Source of the DNA: Fredinandcohnia aciditolerans
Lineage (GTDB): Bacteria; Bacillota; Bacilli; Bacillales; Bacillaceae_L
NCBI GenBank assembly: GCA_003640645.1
Contig: QGHH01000039.1
Span: forward strand, 4,934 to 38,866
Direction of reading: 5' to 3'
Length of the DNA stretch: 33,933 nucleotides
The notes under the pieces are model-generated. The model did not search any database, was not told the origin of the DNA, and saw only the letters and a list, made by a program, of their open reading frames with translations. Made by a program: the position numbers and the translations under genes. Of this stretch, positions 24,801-32,322 are shown piece after piece (the stretch's first letter is position 1; every line of letters begins with the position of its first letter).

Positions 24801-26673
24801 AACAATTGAAGTGAGTAATATAGACTTCAAGGTAACAGCTGCGGAAACAGATGCTCCTAAAGGAGAAGCACCTGTAAAAGAGGTCACTCCGCAGTTTGAC
24901 ATTTTATCATTGGAAAAGACCTCTGTTGAAAATTATCGCCTTATCGTACAATCAAATGTGAATGGAACTGTGACGATTAAAGAAGGCAATAAAACGATTC
25001 GTTATGATGAACCTATTATTGCCGGGCAAAAGCTTGAAATACAGACAAAAATCGCAGTAAATGCACCTACAAATTTTAGTTTTGTATTCATACCTGACGA
25101 AACTCAAAAACTATCAGACTATAATAGAATCATTCGAAACTTCACCGTTGAAATGAATACATTTGCCGAAGATGGAAATATCTATGTTTCCCCTAACGGA
25201 TTGAGTACTGGTGACGGCTCAAAAGAAAATCCGCTAGACTTAGATACGGCCATTGAATTTGTAAAACCAGGTCAACACATTTATGTGATGGAAGGTCACT
25301 ATGTGAGAAATGCGATACTTGAAATTAAGAAATACAATGACGGCACTAATGATGCGATGAAGTACTTATGGGCTGACCCTGCCGCCACAAGTAGACCAAT
25401 CATTGACTTTGATAAGAAAACTGAAGGTGTTATCCATAGCGGTAACTACTGGCATGTAAGAGGCTTAGACTTTATTCAATCAGCCGGCAACACAAAAGGT
25501 TACACAGTTGGAGGTAACCACAATATTATTGAAAACATTAAAACGTACCAGAACGGAGACACAGGTCTACAAATCAGCCGTACGGACGATTCAACTACTA
25601 TAGCTGATTGGCCTTCTTATAACTTGATTCTTAACAGTGAATCATTTGATAACCGTGATCCATCTGACAATAATGCAGATGGTTTTGCTGCAAAACTCAC
25701 GGTTGGAGAAGGAAATATTTTTAGAGGTACGATCGCTCATAATAATATTGATGATGGATGGGATCTCTATACAAAGGTTGGTACAGGTGCTATTGGAGCA
25801 GTTACAATTGAGGATAGCATCGCTTATAACAACGGTTTCTTAACAGATGGAACTGTTGGGAATGGTGATAAAAACGGTTTTAAGCTTGGTGGTGAAGGAG
25901 TCCATGTCCCTCATACTATCAAAAATAGTGTTGCTTTCGGTAACGGTGCAGCAGGCTTCACAAGTAATAGTAATCCAGGTGTGATTGCCGAAAATAACTA
26001 CGCATTTAATAATGCTGGTGGAAATATGGCATTCACAACATATGGCCACATTACACCTGACTTTACAATTGATGGGTTTCTTTCATTCTTCACAGAAGAC
26101 AGTCAAAAGAAAACAAAAGACAATTATCAACATGCTAATTTAGATAAGAACTTCATGTTTAATGGAGAACAATCTGTTAATAAATCTGGTGATGTGCTGC
26201 CTAATGAGCTCATGCAATCCTTGGCTACCATTCAAAACTTCGAACGCAGTCAAGATGGTGAAATCCATTGGAATGGTGTTTGGGAAACGTTTGATGACTT
26301 TATCGCAAAATATGAAGAACCTGATACTGAAAATCCAGAAGAGCCAGGTAAGGAACAGCCTGAGGATCCTAAGACCGAAAAACCAGAAGAGCCTGGTGAG
26401 GATCAGCCTGAAGAACCTAAGACTGAAAATCCAGAACAACCGGGAGAAGAAACTCCTGACAATGAAGATGACAACCATCAACCGGGAGATAAAACACCAA
26501 GTTCTGATGAAAACGGAGATAAATCTCAAGGGACAGATAAACAAACAGATAACAACAAATTACCTAAAACAGCAACCTCTGTATACAACTGGCTAGTTCT
26601 AGGTATCGTATTAATATTTATTGGTGTTAGTGTTGGTGTTGTACATTATCGTAGAAAAGGTTATGTTTCCTAA
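21868..26673 (+). CDS. Cell-wall-anchored PL9-type polysaccharide lyase, multi-domain
   Basis: 1601-residue surface enzyme starting at GTG 21868 behind AAAAAGGAGG; the ORF is open to 21802 but that part is not signal-like. Order: signal peptide (1-27, ending NVFA); two copies of a ~190-residue beta-rich module (~42-234, ~240-433); four bacterial Ig-like group 3 domains (~437-767); a third copy of the module (~770-990); a beta-sandwich (~1000-1095); a right-handed beta-helix (~1102-1480). The helix carries PL9 hallmarks, ADGFAAKLTVGEGN (catalytic Lys candidate 1276), NNIDDGWDLYTK and NGFKLGGEG. A Pro/Glu-rich wall spanner, the sortase motif LPKTA (1565-1569), a membrane helix and an RRK tail follow. 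PL9 enzymes cleave pectate or rhamnogalacturonan by beta-elimination; the actual substrate here is unproven. Confidence 0.92.
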   Translation: MRKFKRFITVLLCFLLLLPNMSLNVFAAESETTEMIDIPESSDWKGAIGGDVGGNDKITAENFLIKENGNGSVKMSVMNNRGKIANETEGIAYYYQQVDPTDNFELQAKVKLESFEANNQVGFGIMLRGNLLTSTDVKTGDYLAVGGIKQDIRGFYKYSSASSVYPDELDYTANNPAPGEEYTLKLRKEGNIYQLTVGEETKTFTDYSGEMNYVGLFAARNVSVTYSDVKLVQDRPIETGDWEFRAFGSNTSESKNPDPILNDDGTITISATGGKIANGDEGISYYFKEIPANANFTLTTKAIIKNFNSNISISTPNQKSFGLMLRDNVGENRDSSKQTSNFVAVGALDLAMKPFYNQNGQLIKLENFADVNTPAANEVYDLEIQKSGNVFKVSINGVSEVITVDNLFSDSVFAGLYVARDAEITFNNFNIVIDTKKVSTLEVNTDNMKTEYLVNEELNTDGLVVKAIYNNGEEAILSANDYIITGFDSSSVGTNTITVNFGGAKETIDLRIKELTLLDLTIKYYPAKTVYYPGDKFDPAGLVVLGTYDNGETYILSEDQLDFKVDNVLIDRASAFNTPGTKTVTIVPRDFPAVTASFNVTVKDTELEGLEIKKQPVKTQYFIGDALDLTGIVVYAIYKDGTQVRLLENEYHVSHFDTSTPGDKNVIISHKDASKTILFNVKEKEVLELKITKFPTTTFTINDVFSSSGLEVSKIYDNGEQEVLSTDAYDVDSSSFNSDMTGTYPITVSPTVDLGVAPITYKVTVREKTAYNFDFIRFGQSTSDERNTIEYLENNTIRLAAIDGGGKVTGDHDGISFYYTEIDANEDNFELSADIKVVEYAKNPHDGQESFGIMARDAIYETGDQKGIFASNIAAIGGFSGGTRDENGTQLFVRTGVTSTDGTGSQGIQKEMVKAERPTTANTHPNKTYHLTLKKTNSGFTGILNDGEKTIEKEIYAPDLLNVQNGKAYVGFYTARVATIEVSNIDFKVTAAETDAPKGEAPVKEVTPQFDILSLEKTSVENYRLIVQSNVNGTVTIKEGNKTIRYDEPIIAGQKLEIQTKIAVNAPTNFSFVFIPDETQKLSDYNRIIRNFTVEMNTFAEDGNIYVSPNGLSTGDGSKENPLDLDTAIEFVKPGQHIYVMEGHYVRNAILEIKKYNDGTNDAMKYLWADPAATSRPIIDFDKKTEGVIHSGNYWHVRGLDFIQSAGNTKGYTVGGNHNIIENIKTYQNGDTGLQISRTDDSTTIADWPSYNLILNSESFDNRDPSDNNADGFAAKLTVGEGNIFRGTIAHNNIDDGWDLYTKVGTGAIGAVTIEDSIAYNNGFLTDGTVGNGDKNGFKLGGEGVHVPHTIKNSVAFGNGAAGFTSNSNPGVIAENNYAFNNAGGNMAFTTYGHITPDFTIDGFLSFFTEDSQKKTKDNYQHANLDKNFMFNGEQSVNKSGDVLPNELMQSLATIQNFERSQDGEIHWNGVWETFDDFIAKYEEPDTENPEEPGKEQPEDPKTEKPEEPGEDQPEEPKTENPEQPGEETPDNEDDNHQPGDKTPSSDENGDKSQGTDKQTDNNKLPKTATSVYNWLVLGIVLIFIGVSVGVVHYRRKGYVS

Positions 26674-26689
26674 ACATAATTGTTTCGCT

Positions 26690-26720
26690 AAAAAAGAGAG
26701 GGTCTCCCCTCTCTTTTTTT
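26690..26720. terminator. Bidirectional terminator between the lyase gene and yhbH
   Basis: Arms AAAAGAGAGGG and CCCTCTCTTTT around a TCTC loop, flanked by A and T runs. It serves the two converging genes. Confidence 0.88.
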
Positions 26721-27902
26721 TCATGCATACGCCTTATTTTCCTCTTCATTCTTAAAAAAGCTCTTCATCGCATGAAATACGTCTGCTTTTTGCTTTAAAA
26801 TATAGTACCTAAATCTTTCATCCTCAATGTTTTTATAGGCTGACATAAGGGTTGAATGGCGGTTATACTGATTTACTTCTCCATAGCCAAACATATTAGA
26901 AACCTTCATTAACTCGCTCACTAACTTTACACATCTTGCATTATCTGAGGTTAAATTATCTCCGTCTGAGAAATGAAATGGATAAATATTATAACGTGCC
27001 GCTGGATACTTATCATCAATTACTTCTAATGCTTTGCGGTACACCGATGAACAAATTGTACCCCCACTTTCACCTTTTGAGAAAAAATCCTCTTCAGACA
27101 CAACTTTGGCTTCCGTATGGTGAGCAATAAATTCGATTTCTACCGTTTCATATTTTGTACGCAGGAATCGAGTCATCCAGAAAAAGAAGCTTCTTGCCAT
27201 ATACTTCTCCCAAATTCCCATTGAACCACTCGTATCCATCATCGCTAGCACCACAGCCTTTGAATCTGGTTTTACAATCTCATTCCATGTTTTAAACTTC
27301 AAATCCTCCCGATAAATCGGATGGAAGCTAGGCTTCCCTGCCATCGCATTTCGTTTGTATGCCGACATCATTGTTCGTTTCTTGTCAATATTCCCCATTA
27401 AACCTGTTCGACGGATATCATTAAATTCAATGTTTTCTACAATGTTTTGATCCTGTTCTTTCCGCTTAAGATTTGGCAGCTCTAATTCTTTAAATAAGGC
27501 TTCTTCAAGCTCCATTAGAGAAACTTCTGCCTCATAATAGTCTTCACCGGCTTGATCACCTGCACCTTGCCCTTTACCAGGTCCTGCTTTTCCTGCACTT
27601 TGTCCGGACCCATCTCTTGCAATAACGTCACCAACCTGGCTATCTCCATCTCCTTGGCCAACATGTTTATTTTTATCATAGTTATAACGGATTTTATATT
27701 CGTCTAAAGAACGAATCGGAATTTTAACAACATCTTTTCCGTTTGACATAATTATACTTTCTTCAGTTATCAAATCAGGTAAATTATTCTTAATTGCATC
27801 CTGTACCTTCTCTTGGTGTCTTGTTTGATCATCATGGCCTTTGCGATGGAGGGACCAATCTTCTTGGGAAATGACAAAGTTCTTTGAATTACCTTTCGAC
27901 AT
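26721..27902 (-). CDS. yhbH: Sporulation-associated protein YhbH (DUF444, von Willebrand A-like)
   Basis: 393-residue DUF444 protein, linked to sporulation in Bacillus and usually encoded beside prkA. The N-terminus ([20 protein letters not shown]) and the central Gly/Gln/Asp-rich linker (~80-120) are typical. The C-terminal von Willebrand A-like domain has the metal-site motif MMDTSGSMG with Asp223, Ser225 and Ser227. Its biochemical activity is not established. ATG 27902 is preceded by AGGAGGGG. Here it is separated from prkA by 1.3 kb containing a terminator and a tandem array, so it probably needs its own promoter. Confidence 0.94.
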   Translation of the reverse strand: MSKGNSKNFVISQEDWSLHRKGHDDQTRHQEKVQDAIKNNLPDLITEESIIMSNGKDVVKIPIRSLDEYKIRYNYDKNKHVGQGDGDSQVGDVIARDGSGQSAGKAGPGKGQGAGDQAGEDYYEAEVSLMELEEALFKELELPNLKRKEQDQNIVENIEFNDIRRTGLMGNIDKKRTMMSAYKRNAMAGKPSFHPIYREDLKFKTWNEIVKPDSKAVVLAMMDTSGSMGIWEKYMARSFFFWMTRFLRTKYETVEIEFIAHHTEAKVVSEEDFFSKGESGGTICSSVYRKALEVIDDKYPAARYNIYPFHFSDGDNLTSDNARCVKLVSELMKVSNMFGYGEVNQYNRHSTLMSAYKNIEDERFRYYILKQKADVFHAMKSFFKNEEENKAYA

Positions 27903-28227
27903 AATCTTTCCCCTCCTAAAATTTTTTTTATTAAACCATTCACATTTTTACCTTGATCCTCATACATTATCTTGACGGTTTGTGAAAGAACTTCGTAAAA
28001 CGAAAAAACTATACTAAACAAAACCTTATTGAAATAAAAAAGAGACCAACTATTACCTACTCTTTAGCAAAAATTAACCAATAGTAGATTACTCTATACT
28101 ATGCAAGAACATTGATTTATTGACAAAAAATTTCGTAAATTGGGCGATTTGTCTTAAAAATAGACAAGTTCCTTCTGTTTATTACATACGGGTGCATTAC
28201 TATTATTCATAAATGGACAAGTTACAT
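27903..28227. other. Intergenic region upstream of yhbH
   Basis: A/T-rich, no gene seen. It should carry the yhbH promoter; I could not identify a convincing SigE or SigA match. Confidence 0.5.
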
Positions 28228-29165
28228 TTATGAAGGGCGTTGAACGGGATTGGGCGGTCGTCTGGTTCCTCTTGATGAGCCAGATGAAGGGGTTTAGCAT
28301 ACAATTTATTGCTCATTTTCCTCTTCATAAGCATAATGAAGCGGATTGACGATCGATTTGTTGCTAGTTTTCCTCTTCATAAGTGCGATGAACGGGATTG
28401 GCGGGCAACTTATTGCTCGTTTTCCTCTTCATAAGCGTAATGAACGGGATTGGTGGGCAATTTATTGCTCGTTTTCCTCTTCATAAGTGCGATGAACGGG
28501 ATTGGCGGTAAACTTATTGCTCGTTTTCCTCTTCATAAGCGTAATGAACGGGATTGGCGAGCGATTTATTGCTCGTTTTCCTCTTCATAAGTGCGATGAA
28601 CGGGATTGGCGGTTAACTTATTGCTCGTTTTCCTCTTCATAAGCGTAATGAACGGGATTGGTGGTCGATTTATTACTCGGAATCCTCTTCATAAACGTAA
28701 TGAAGCGGATTGACGGTCGATTTATTGCTCGTTTTCCTCTTCATTAGCGTAATGAACGGGATTGGTGGTCGATTTATTGCTCGTTTTCCTCTTCATAAGC
28801 GTAATGAACGGGATTGGCGGGCGATTTATTGCTCGGAATCCTCTTCATAAGTGCAATGAACGGGATTGGCGGTTGATTTCTCGTTCGAATTCCTCTTCAT
28901 AAGCGTAATGAACGGGATTGGCGGGCGATTTATTGCTCGTTTTCCTCTTTATAAGCGTAATGAACGGGATTGGCGGTTGATTTCTCGCTCGTTTTCCTCT
29001 TCATAAGCGTAATGAACGGGATTAGCTGGCGATTTATTGCTCATATTCCTCTTCATAAGTGCAATGAACGGGATTGGCAATTGATTTATTGCTCATATTC
29101 CTCTTCATAAGTGCAATGATGGGGGTTATAAGTGGATTCCTTACTCAGACTCCTCTTCATAAGCC
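28228..29165. repeat. 52-bp tandem repeat array (middle), 18 copies
   Basis: The anchor CCTCTTCAT (with minor variants) starts at 28268 and recurs every 52 bp through 29152: 18 occurrences over 884 bp with no net indel. A typical unit reads CGTAATGAACGGGATTGGCG, GGCGATTTATTGCTCG, TTTTCCTCTTCATAAG. Each unit contains a small inverted repeat TTCAT-7 nt-ATGAA. Copies 3 to 8 alternate between two variants (AGTGCGATG... and AGCGTAATG...), a 104-bp higher-order period. It lies between prkA and yhbH, after the prkA terminator. Short ORFs through it lack ribosome binding sites. Confidence 0.97.
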
Positions 29166-29187
29166 AATAAAAAGATACGACAATTTT

Positions 29188-29227
29188 GAAAAACAAGGGA
29201 TTAGACCATCATGCTGGCCTAACCCCT
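29188..29227 (-). terminator. Terminator after prkA
   Basis: On the minus strand AGGGGTTAGGCCA and TGGTCTAATCCCTT form a long stem with a 6-nt loop, followed by GTTTTTC. It lies just behind the prkA stop codon and before the tandem array. Confidence 0.8.
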
Positions 29228-29237
29228 ATTTTCTAGA

Positions 29238-31133
29238 TTATCGGTTCAATAAGCTTCCTACATAACGTAGCAGTTCATTCGCAGATGTTGAATTATAACC
29301 GTGCTCGTCAATTAATCTTGCCACAACCTCATTAACCTTCTTCAGCTGTTGCTCATCAGGTGTTTTTGTAGAAGTAGTGATTTTCACGACGTCTTTCAGG
29401 TCCGCAAATAATTTCTTTTGAATCGCCTCTCGAAGACGTTCATGTGAATTATAATCAAATCTTCTTCCTTTACGGGCATATGCAGAGATACGAATAAGGA
29501 TTTCCTCTCTAAATGCCTTCTTTGCATTTTCAGAGATTCCAATTTGCTCCTCAATCGAACGCATAAGCTTTTCATCTGGATTCATTTCTTCTCCGGTTAA
29601 CGGATCGCGAAGTTTGTTTTTATTACAGTATGCTTCAACATTATCTAGATAGTTATCCATTAATGTCTTCGCAGACTCTTCATACGAATAAACAAAAGCC
29701 TTTTGGACCTCTTTCTTCGCTATTTCGTCATACTCACGTCTCGCAATTGAGATGAAATTCAAATAGCGTTCACGATCTTCATTCGAAATGGACGGATGAT
29801 GTTCAAGGCCATCCTTTAAGGAACGCAATACATCCAATGCATTAATTGATGGGTTTTCTTTTCGAATAATCGTGGATGATATCCGGTTAATTACATAACG
29901 CGGGTCAATACCGCTCATACCCTCATCTTGATATTCCTTTCGAAGCTCCTCCACATCAATTGCATTAAAACCTTCTACACTTTCACCATCATACAATCTC
30001 ATCTTTTTAATAATATCGATATCGCCTTTTTTAGGAGCCTTAAGTCTAGTTAATATCGTAAACATGGCAGCCACTCTAAAGGTATGTGGAGCAATATGAA
30101 CATCACGCACATCACTTTCCTTAATCATCTTTGCATAGATACGCTCTTCCTCAGAAACACGTAAATTATAAGGAACTGGCATAACAATGATACGTGAATG
30201 TAACGCTTCATTTTTCTTATTCGAAATAAAGGAACGATACTCTGTTTCGTTCGTATGTGCGACGATCAGCTCATCTGCTGAAATTAACGCAAATCTCCCC
30301 GCTTTAAAATTTCCCTCTTGTGTTAAGGATAGTAAGTGCCAAAGGAATTTTTCATCACATTTTAGCATCTCTTGGAATTCCATCATTCCACGGTTTGCTT
30401 TGTTTAATTCACCATCGAATCGATAGGCACGTGGGTCTGATTCTGAACCAAACTCAGCAATTGTTGAAAAATCAATACTTCCAGTTAAATCAGCAATATC
30501 CTGAGATTTAGGATCTGAAGGACTGAAGGTTCCTATCCCTACACGCTTATCCTCGGACAAGAATATTCGCTCCACTCTCACATCCTCGATCCTGCCACCG
30601 TACTCTTCCTGCAATCTCATCATATTTAGTGGAGATAAATTACCTTCAATTCGAACCCCGTACTCATCGAAAAAGTCCTCTCTTAAATGATGAGGAATAA
30701 GGTGCAGTGGATCTTCATGCATTGGGCAGCCTTTGATTGCATAAACCGCGCCTCTTTCAGTATGTGAATATGTCTCTAATCCTCTTTTTAACATTGAAAC
30801 TAATGTGGATTTACCACCACTAACAGGTCCCATCAATAATAAAATTCGCTTACGAACATCAAGTCGTTTTGCTGCTGGATGAAAATATTCTTCAACTAAT
30901 CGCTCAAGTGCTTCCTCTAAACCAAATAGTTGGTGGTCGAAGAACTTATATTTGCGCTTTCCATTTTCTTCTTCAATCCCTGCATCTTTAATCATATTAT
31001 ATACTCTGGAATGAGCAGACTGAGCAACCCATGGCTTTTCCTTTAAAATTTCCAAATAATCAGCGAAGGTTCCTTCCCACTTCAAACGTTGTTCCTCTTC
31101 ACGAAATTGTTCTATCTTTTTTAAGATATCCAT
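29238..31133 (-). CDS. prkA: PrkA AAA+ sporulation protein
   Basis: 631 residues, the usual family length. The N-terminal AAA+ module has Walker A GPVSGGKST at residues 102-110. The C-terminal part is the PrkA-specific region once described as a serine protein kinase; later work has reported ATP-dependent protease activity for the B. subtilis protein, so the exact activity is debated. It is needed for efficient sporulation in Bacillus and is expressed in the mother cell. The start ATG 31133 has GGAGGAGG upstream. A SigE-like promoter (31182-31210) lies about 50 bp before the start codon. It is followed by a terminator and a 52-bp tandem array before yhbH. Confidence 0.96.
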   Translation of the reverse strand: MDILKKIEQFREEEQRLKWEGTFADYLEILKEKPWVAQSAHSRVYNMIKDAGIEEENGKRKYKFFDHQLFGLEEALERLVEEYFHPAAKRLDVRKRILLLMGPVSGGKSTLVSMLKRGLETYSHTERGAVYAIKGCPMHEDPLHLIPHHLREDFFDEYGVRIEGNLSPLNMMRLQEEYGGRIEDVRVERIFLSEDKRVGIGTFSPSDPKSQDIADLTGSIDFSTIAEFGSESDPRAYRFDGELNKANRGMMEFQEMLKCDEKFLWHLLSLTQEGNFKAGRFALISADELIVAHTNETEYRSFISNKKNEALHSRIIVMPVPYNLRVSEEERIYAKMIKESDVRDVHIAPHTFRVAAMFTILTRLKAPKKGDIDIIKKMRLYDGESVEGFNAIDVEELRKEYQDEGMSGIDPRYVINRISSTIIRKENPSINALDVLRSLKDGLEHHPSISNEDRERYLNFISIARREYDEIAKKEVQKAFVYSYEESAKTLMDNYLDNVEAYCNKNKLRDPLTGEEMNPDEKLMRSIEEQIGISENAKKAFREEILIRISAYARKGRRFDYNSHERLREAIQKKLFADLKDVVKITTSTKTPDEQQLKKVNEVVARLIDEHGYNSTSANELLRYVGSLLNR

Positions 31134-31181
31134 TAATTAGGGGCCTCCTCCATCTTTGTTGTCTCTTGCACGGTTTAATAA

Positions 31182-31210
31182 AATGTATGCGAGGATGTCC
31201 TTTAACATGC
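31182..31210 (-). promoter_or_regulatory. SigE-type promoter of prkA
   Basis: On the minus strand -35 GCATGTT (31210-31204), 14-bp spacer, -10 CATACATT (31189-31182). This matches the mother-cell SigE pattern (about KMATATT-14-CATACAMT) with one clear mismatch in each half at most. prkA of B. subtilis is a known SigE target. Confidence 0.7.
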
Positions 31211-31396
31211 TTTAATCTTACAAAATTCAACATGTCCTATTCTGAATTATAAGAAAAATCCTTTTGATATTCTTGATTGGACAAAATGAAAATAATTTAG
31301 AAAAAATAAGGGGATACAATGTAAAAGGAGTTTATAAAGTATATGTGCCTATTTTTAAAAGGTTCGAAAATGTTTACAATTTGTCCATAGATAACA
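31211..31396. other. Intergenic region upstream of prkA and the 31-residue peptide gene
   Basis: Divergent intergenic DNA, A/T-rich. In B. subtilis yhbD, yhbE and yhbF occupy this position; none is visible here. An ORF crossing it on the plus strand (from 31264) has no ribosome binding site and was not accepted. Confidence 0.5.
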
Positions 31397-31425
31397 TTCA
31401 CACAAAATTGAAATTAGGTTATAAT
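31397..31425 (+). promoter_or_regulatory. SigA promoter of the 31-residue peptide gene
   Basis: TTCACA (31397-31402), 17-bp spacer, perfect TATAAT (31420-31425). It lies about 60 bp before the ATG at 31487. Confidence 0.7.
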
Positions 31426-31486
31426 ACACCTAGGTATCTTTTTTGAAGTTTATTTTTGAGCTTCATACATAAAGGAGGAAAAACAC

Positions 31487-31582
31487 ATGAAATTATTGTT
31501 AATTTTAGGTGTTATTGTTACATTTTTAGCAGCTATTTTTACAGGTGGCTATGAAGATAAGCCAAGCATAAACAAAAAATAA
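31487..31582 (+). CDS. Small membrane peptide (31 aa)
   Basis: 31-residue peptide with a textbook ribosome binding site (AAAGGAGG) 9 nt before ATG, a SigA promoter upstream and a terminator directly behind it, so the transcription unit is complete. The first ~19 residues (KLLLILGVIVTFLAAIFTGG) form one hydrophobic segment, followed by a short charged tail (YEDKPSINKK). A single-pass membrane peptide or a secreted short peptide are both possible. I do not recognise a family. Confidence 0.72.
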   Translation: MKLLLILGVIVTFLAAIFTGGYEDKPSINKK

Positions 31583-31587
31583 AAAAA

Positions 31588-31621
31588 AATGACCTCTGCC
31601 CATGGGTAGAGGTCGTTTTTG
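31588..31621. terminator. Bidirectional terminator between the peptide gene and trmL
   Basis: GACCTCT and AGAGGTC arms extended by CCCATGGG, with A-run on the left and GTTTTTGTTTT on the right. It serves the two converging genes. Confidence 0.87.
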
Positions 31622-31623
31622 TT

Positions 31624-32097
31624 TTAAGTTAGTCCAGGATAATTTTGTTGTCTTAAAGCTTCGTATATTAGAATTGCTGCGGTATTAGATAAATTTAATG
31701 AACGGACATTTTCTGTCATTGGCAGTCGGAGAGCACGTTCCATATTTTTTTCGATGATCTCCTTTGGTAGCCCAGTTGTTTCTTTACCAAATACCAAGAA
31801 ATGGTCCTTTTGTATATCACTATAATCAATGGATGAATATGCTTTCTGTCCGAACTTTGTAATAAAATAAAATTCACCATCCTGGTATTTTTCAAAAAGC
31901 TCCTCTAAAGAATCGTAATAATGAATTTTTACAAACTCCCAATAATCTAAACCAGCACGCTTAAGCATTTTGTCCTCAGTTGAAAATCCCATGGGCCGAA
32001 TTAAATGTAAAGTCGTCCCTGTTGCTGCACATGTACGCGCGATATTCCCTGTATTTGCAGGAATCTCTGGTTGGTATAATACGACGTGTAGTCCCAC
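31624..32097 (-). CDS. trmL: tRNA (cytidine/uridine-2'-O-)-methyltransferase TrmL (CspR)
   Basis: 157-residue SPOUT methyltransferase that methylates the ribose of the wobble nucleotide 34 in certain tRNA-Leu species, using S-adenosylmethionine. Visible motifs are the N-terminal LYQPEIPANTGNIARTCAA, FGKETTGLP in the cofactor knot, and RSLNLSNTAAILIYEALRQ at the C-terminus. The length is typical of the minimal YibK/TrmL group. The start is GTG at 32097 with GAGGTGA upstream. It is called cspR in B. subtilis, where it lies next to yhbB as here. Confidence 0.95.
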   Translation of the reverse strand: MGLHVVLYQPEIPANTGNIARTCAATGTTLHLIRPMGFSTEDKMLKRAGLDYWEFVKIHYYDSLEELFEKYQDGEFYFITKFGQKAYSSIDYSDIQKDHFLVFGKETTGLPKEIIEKNMERALRLPMTENVRSLNLSNTAAILIYEALRQQNYPGLT

Positions 32098-32117
32098 TTT
32101 CTTTCACCTCAATCGTT

Positions 32118-32123
32118 ATTATA
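32118..32123 (-). promoter_or_regulatory. Candidate -10 box of trmL
   Basis: Perfect TATAAT on the minus strand, 20 bp before the trmL GTG and just after the T tract of an upstream terminator. No good -35 box was found. Confidence 0.35.
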
Positions 32124-32125
32124 CC

Positions 32126-32156
32126 AAAAAAAATCAAATACGCCTTGGCGTATTTG
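32126..32156 (-). terminator. Terminator after yhbB
   Basis: CAAATACGCC and GGCGTATTTG (10-bp stem, 2-nt centre), followed on the minus strand by ATTTTTTTT. It lies about 170 nt behind the yhbB stop codon. Confidence 0.75.
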
Positions 32157-32235
32157 ACGCCCGGTTTTTTTCGAGCCTGCTCGGAAAATTTCCTTTGAAA
32201 AATCGTGGCATCCGCCGGAGGCTTTAACTTTATTC
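32157..32235. repeat. Cluster of GC-rich inverted repeats (possible dispersed element)
   Basis: Stretch between trmL and yhbB with nested palindromes: CGAGC/GCTCG flanked by T- and A-runs, GGAAAATTTCC, and the GC-rich CATCCGCCGGAGGC. Composition differs from the A/T-rich surroundings. It may be a member of a dispersed intergenic repeat family; only one copy is in the window. Confidence 0.4.
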
Positions 32236-32322
32236 AACCAGGTTTTGAACCCCACTAAACAGTATATCTTATTTTCTTGATTCCACACGGACAGTTAAGT
32301 GGACTTCTACTGAATAAAGTTT

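Noticed and set aside
28228-29165. CRISPR or repeat-encoded peptide in the middle array
   Set aside because: Whole 52-bp units are conserved without spacers. 52 is not a multiple of 3, so frames shift between copies and no ribosome binding site is seen.
31264-31446. 60-codon plus-strand ORF upstream of the 31-residue peptide
   Set aside because: No ribosome binding site, and it runs through the SigA promoter of the peptide gene.
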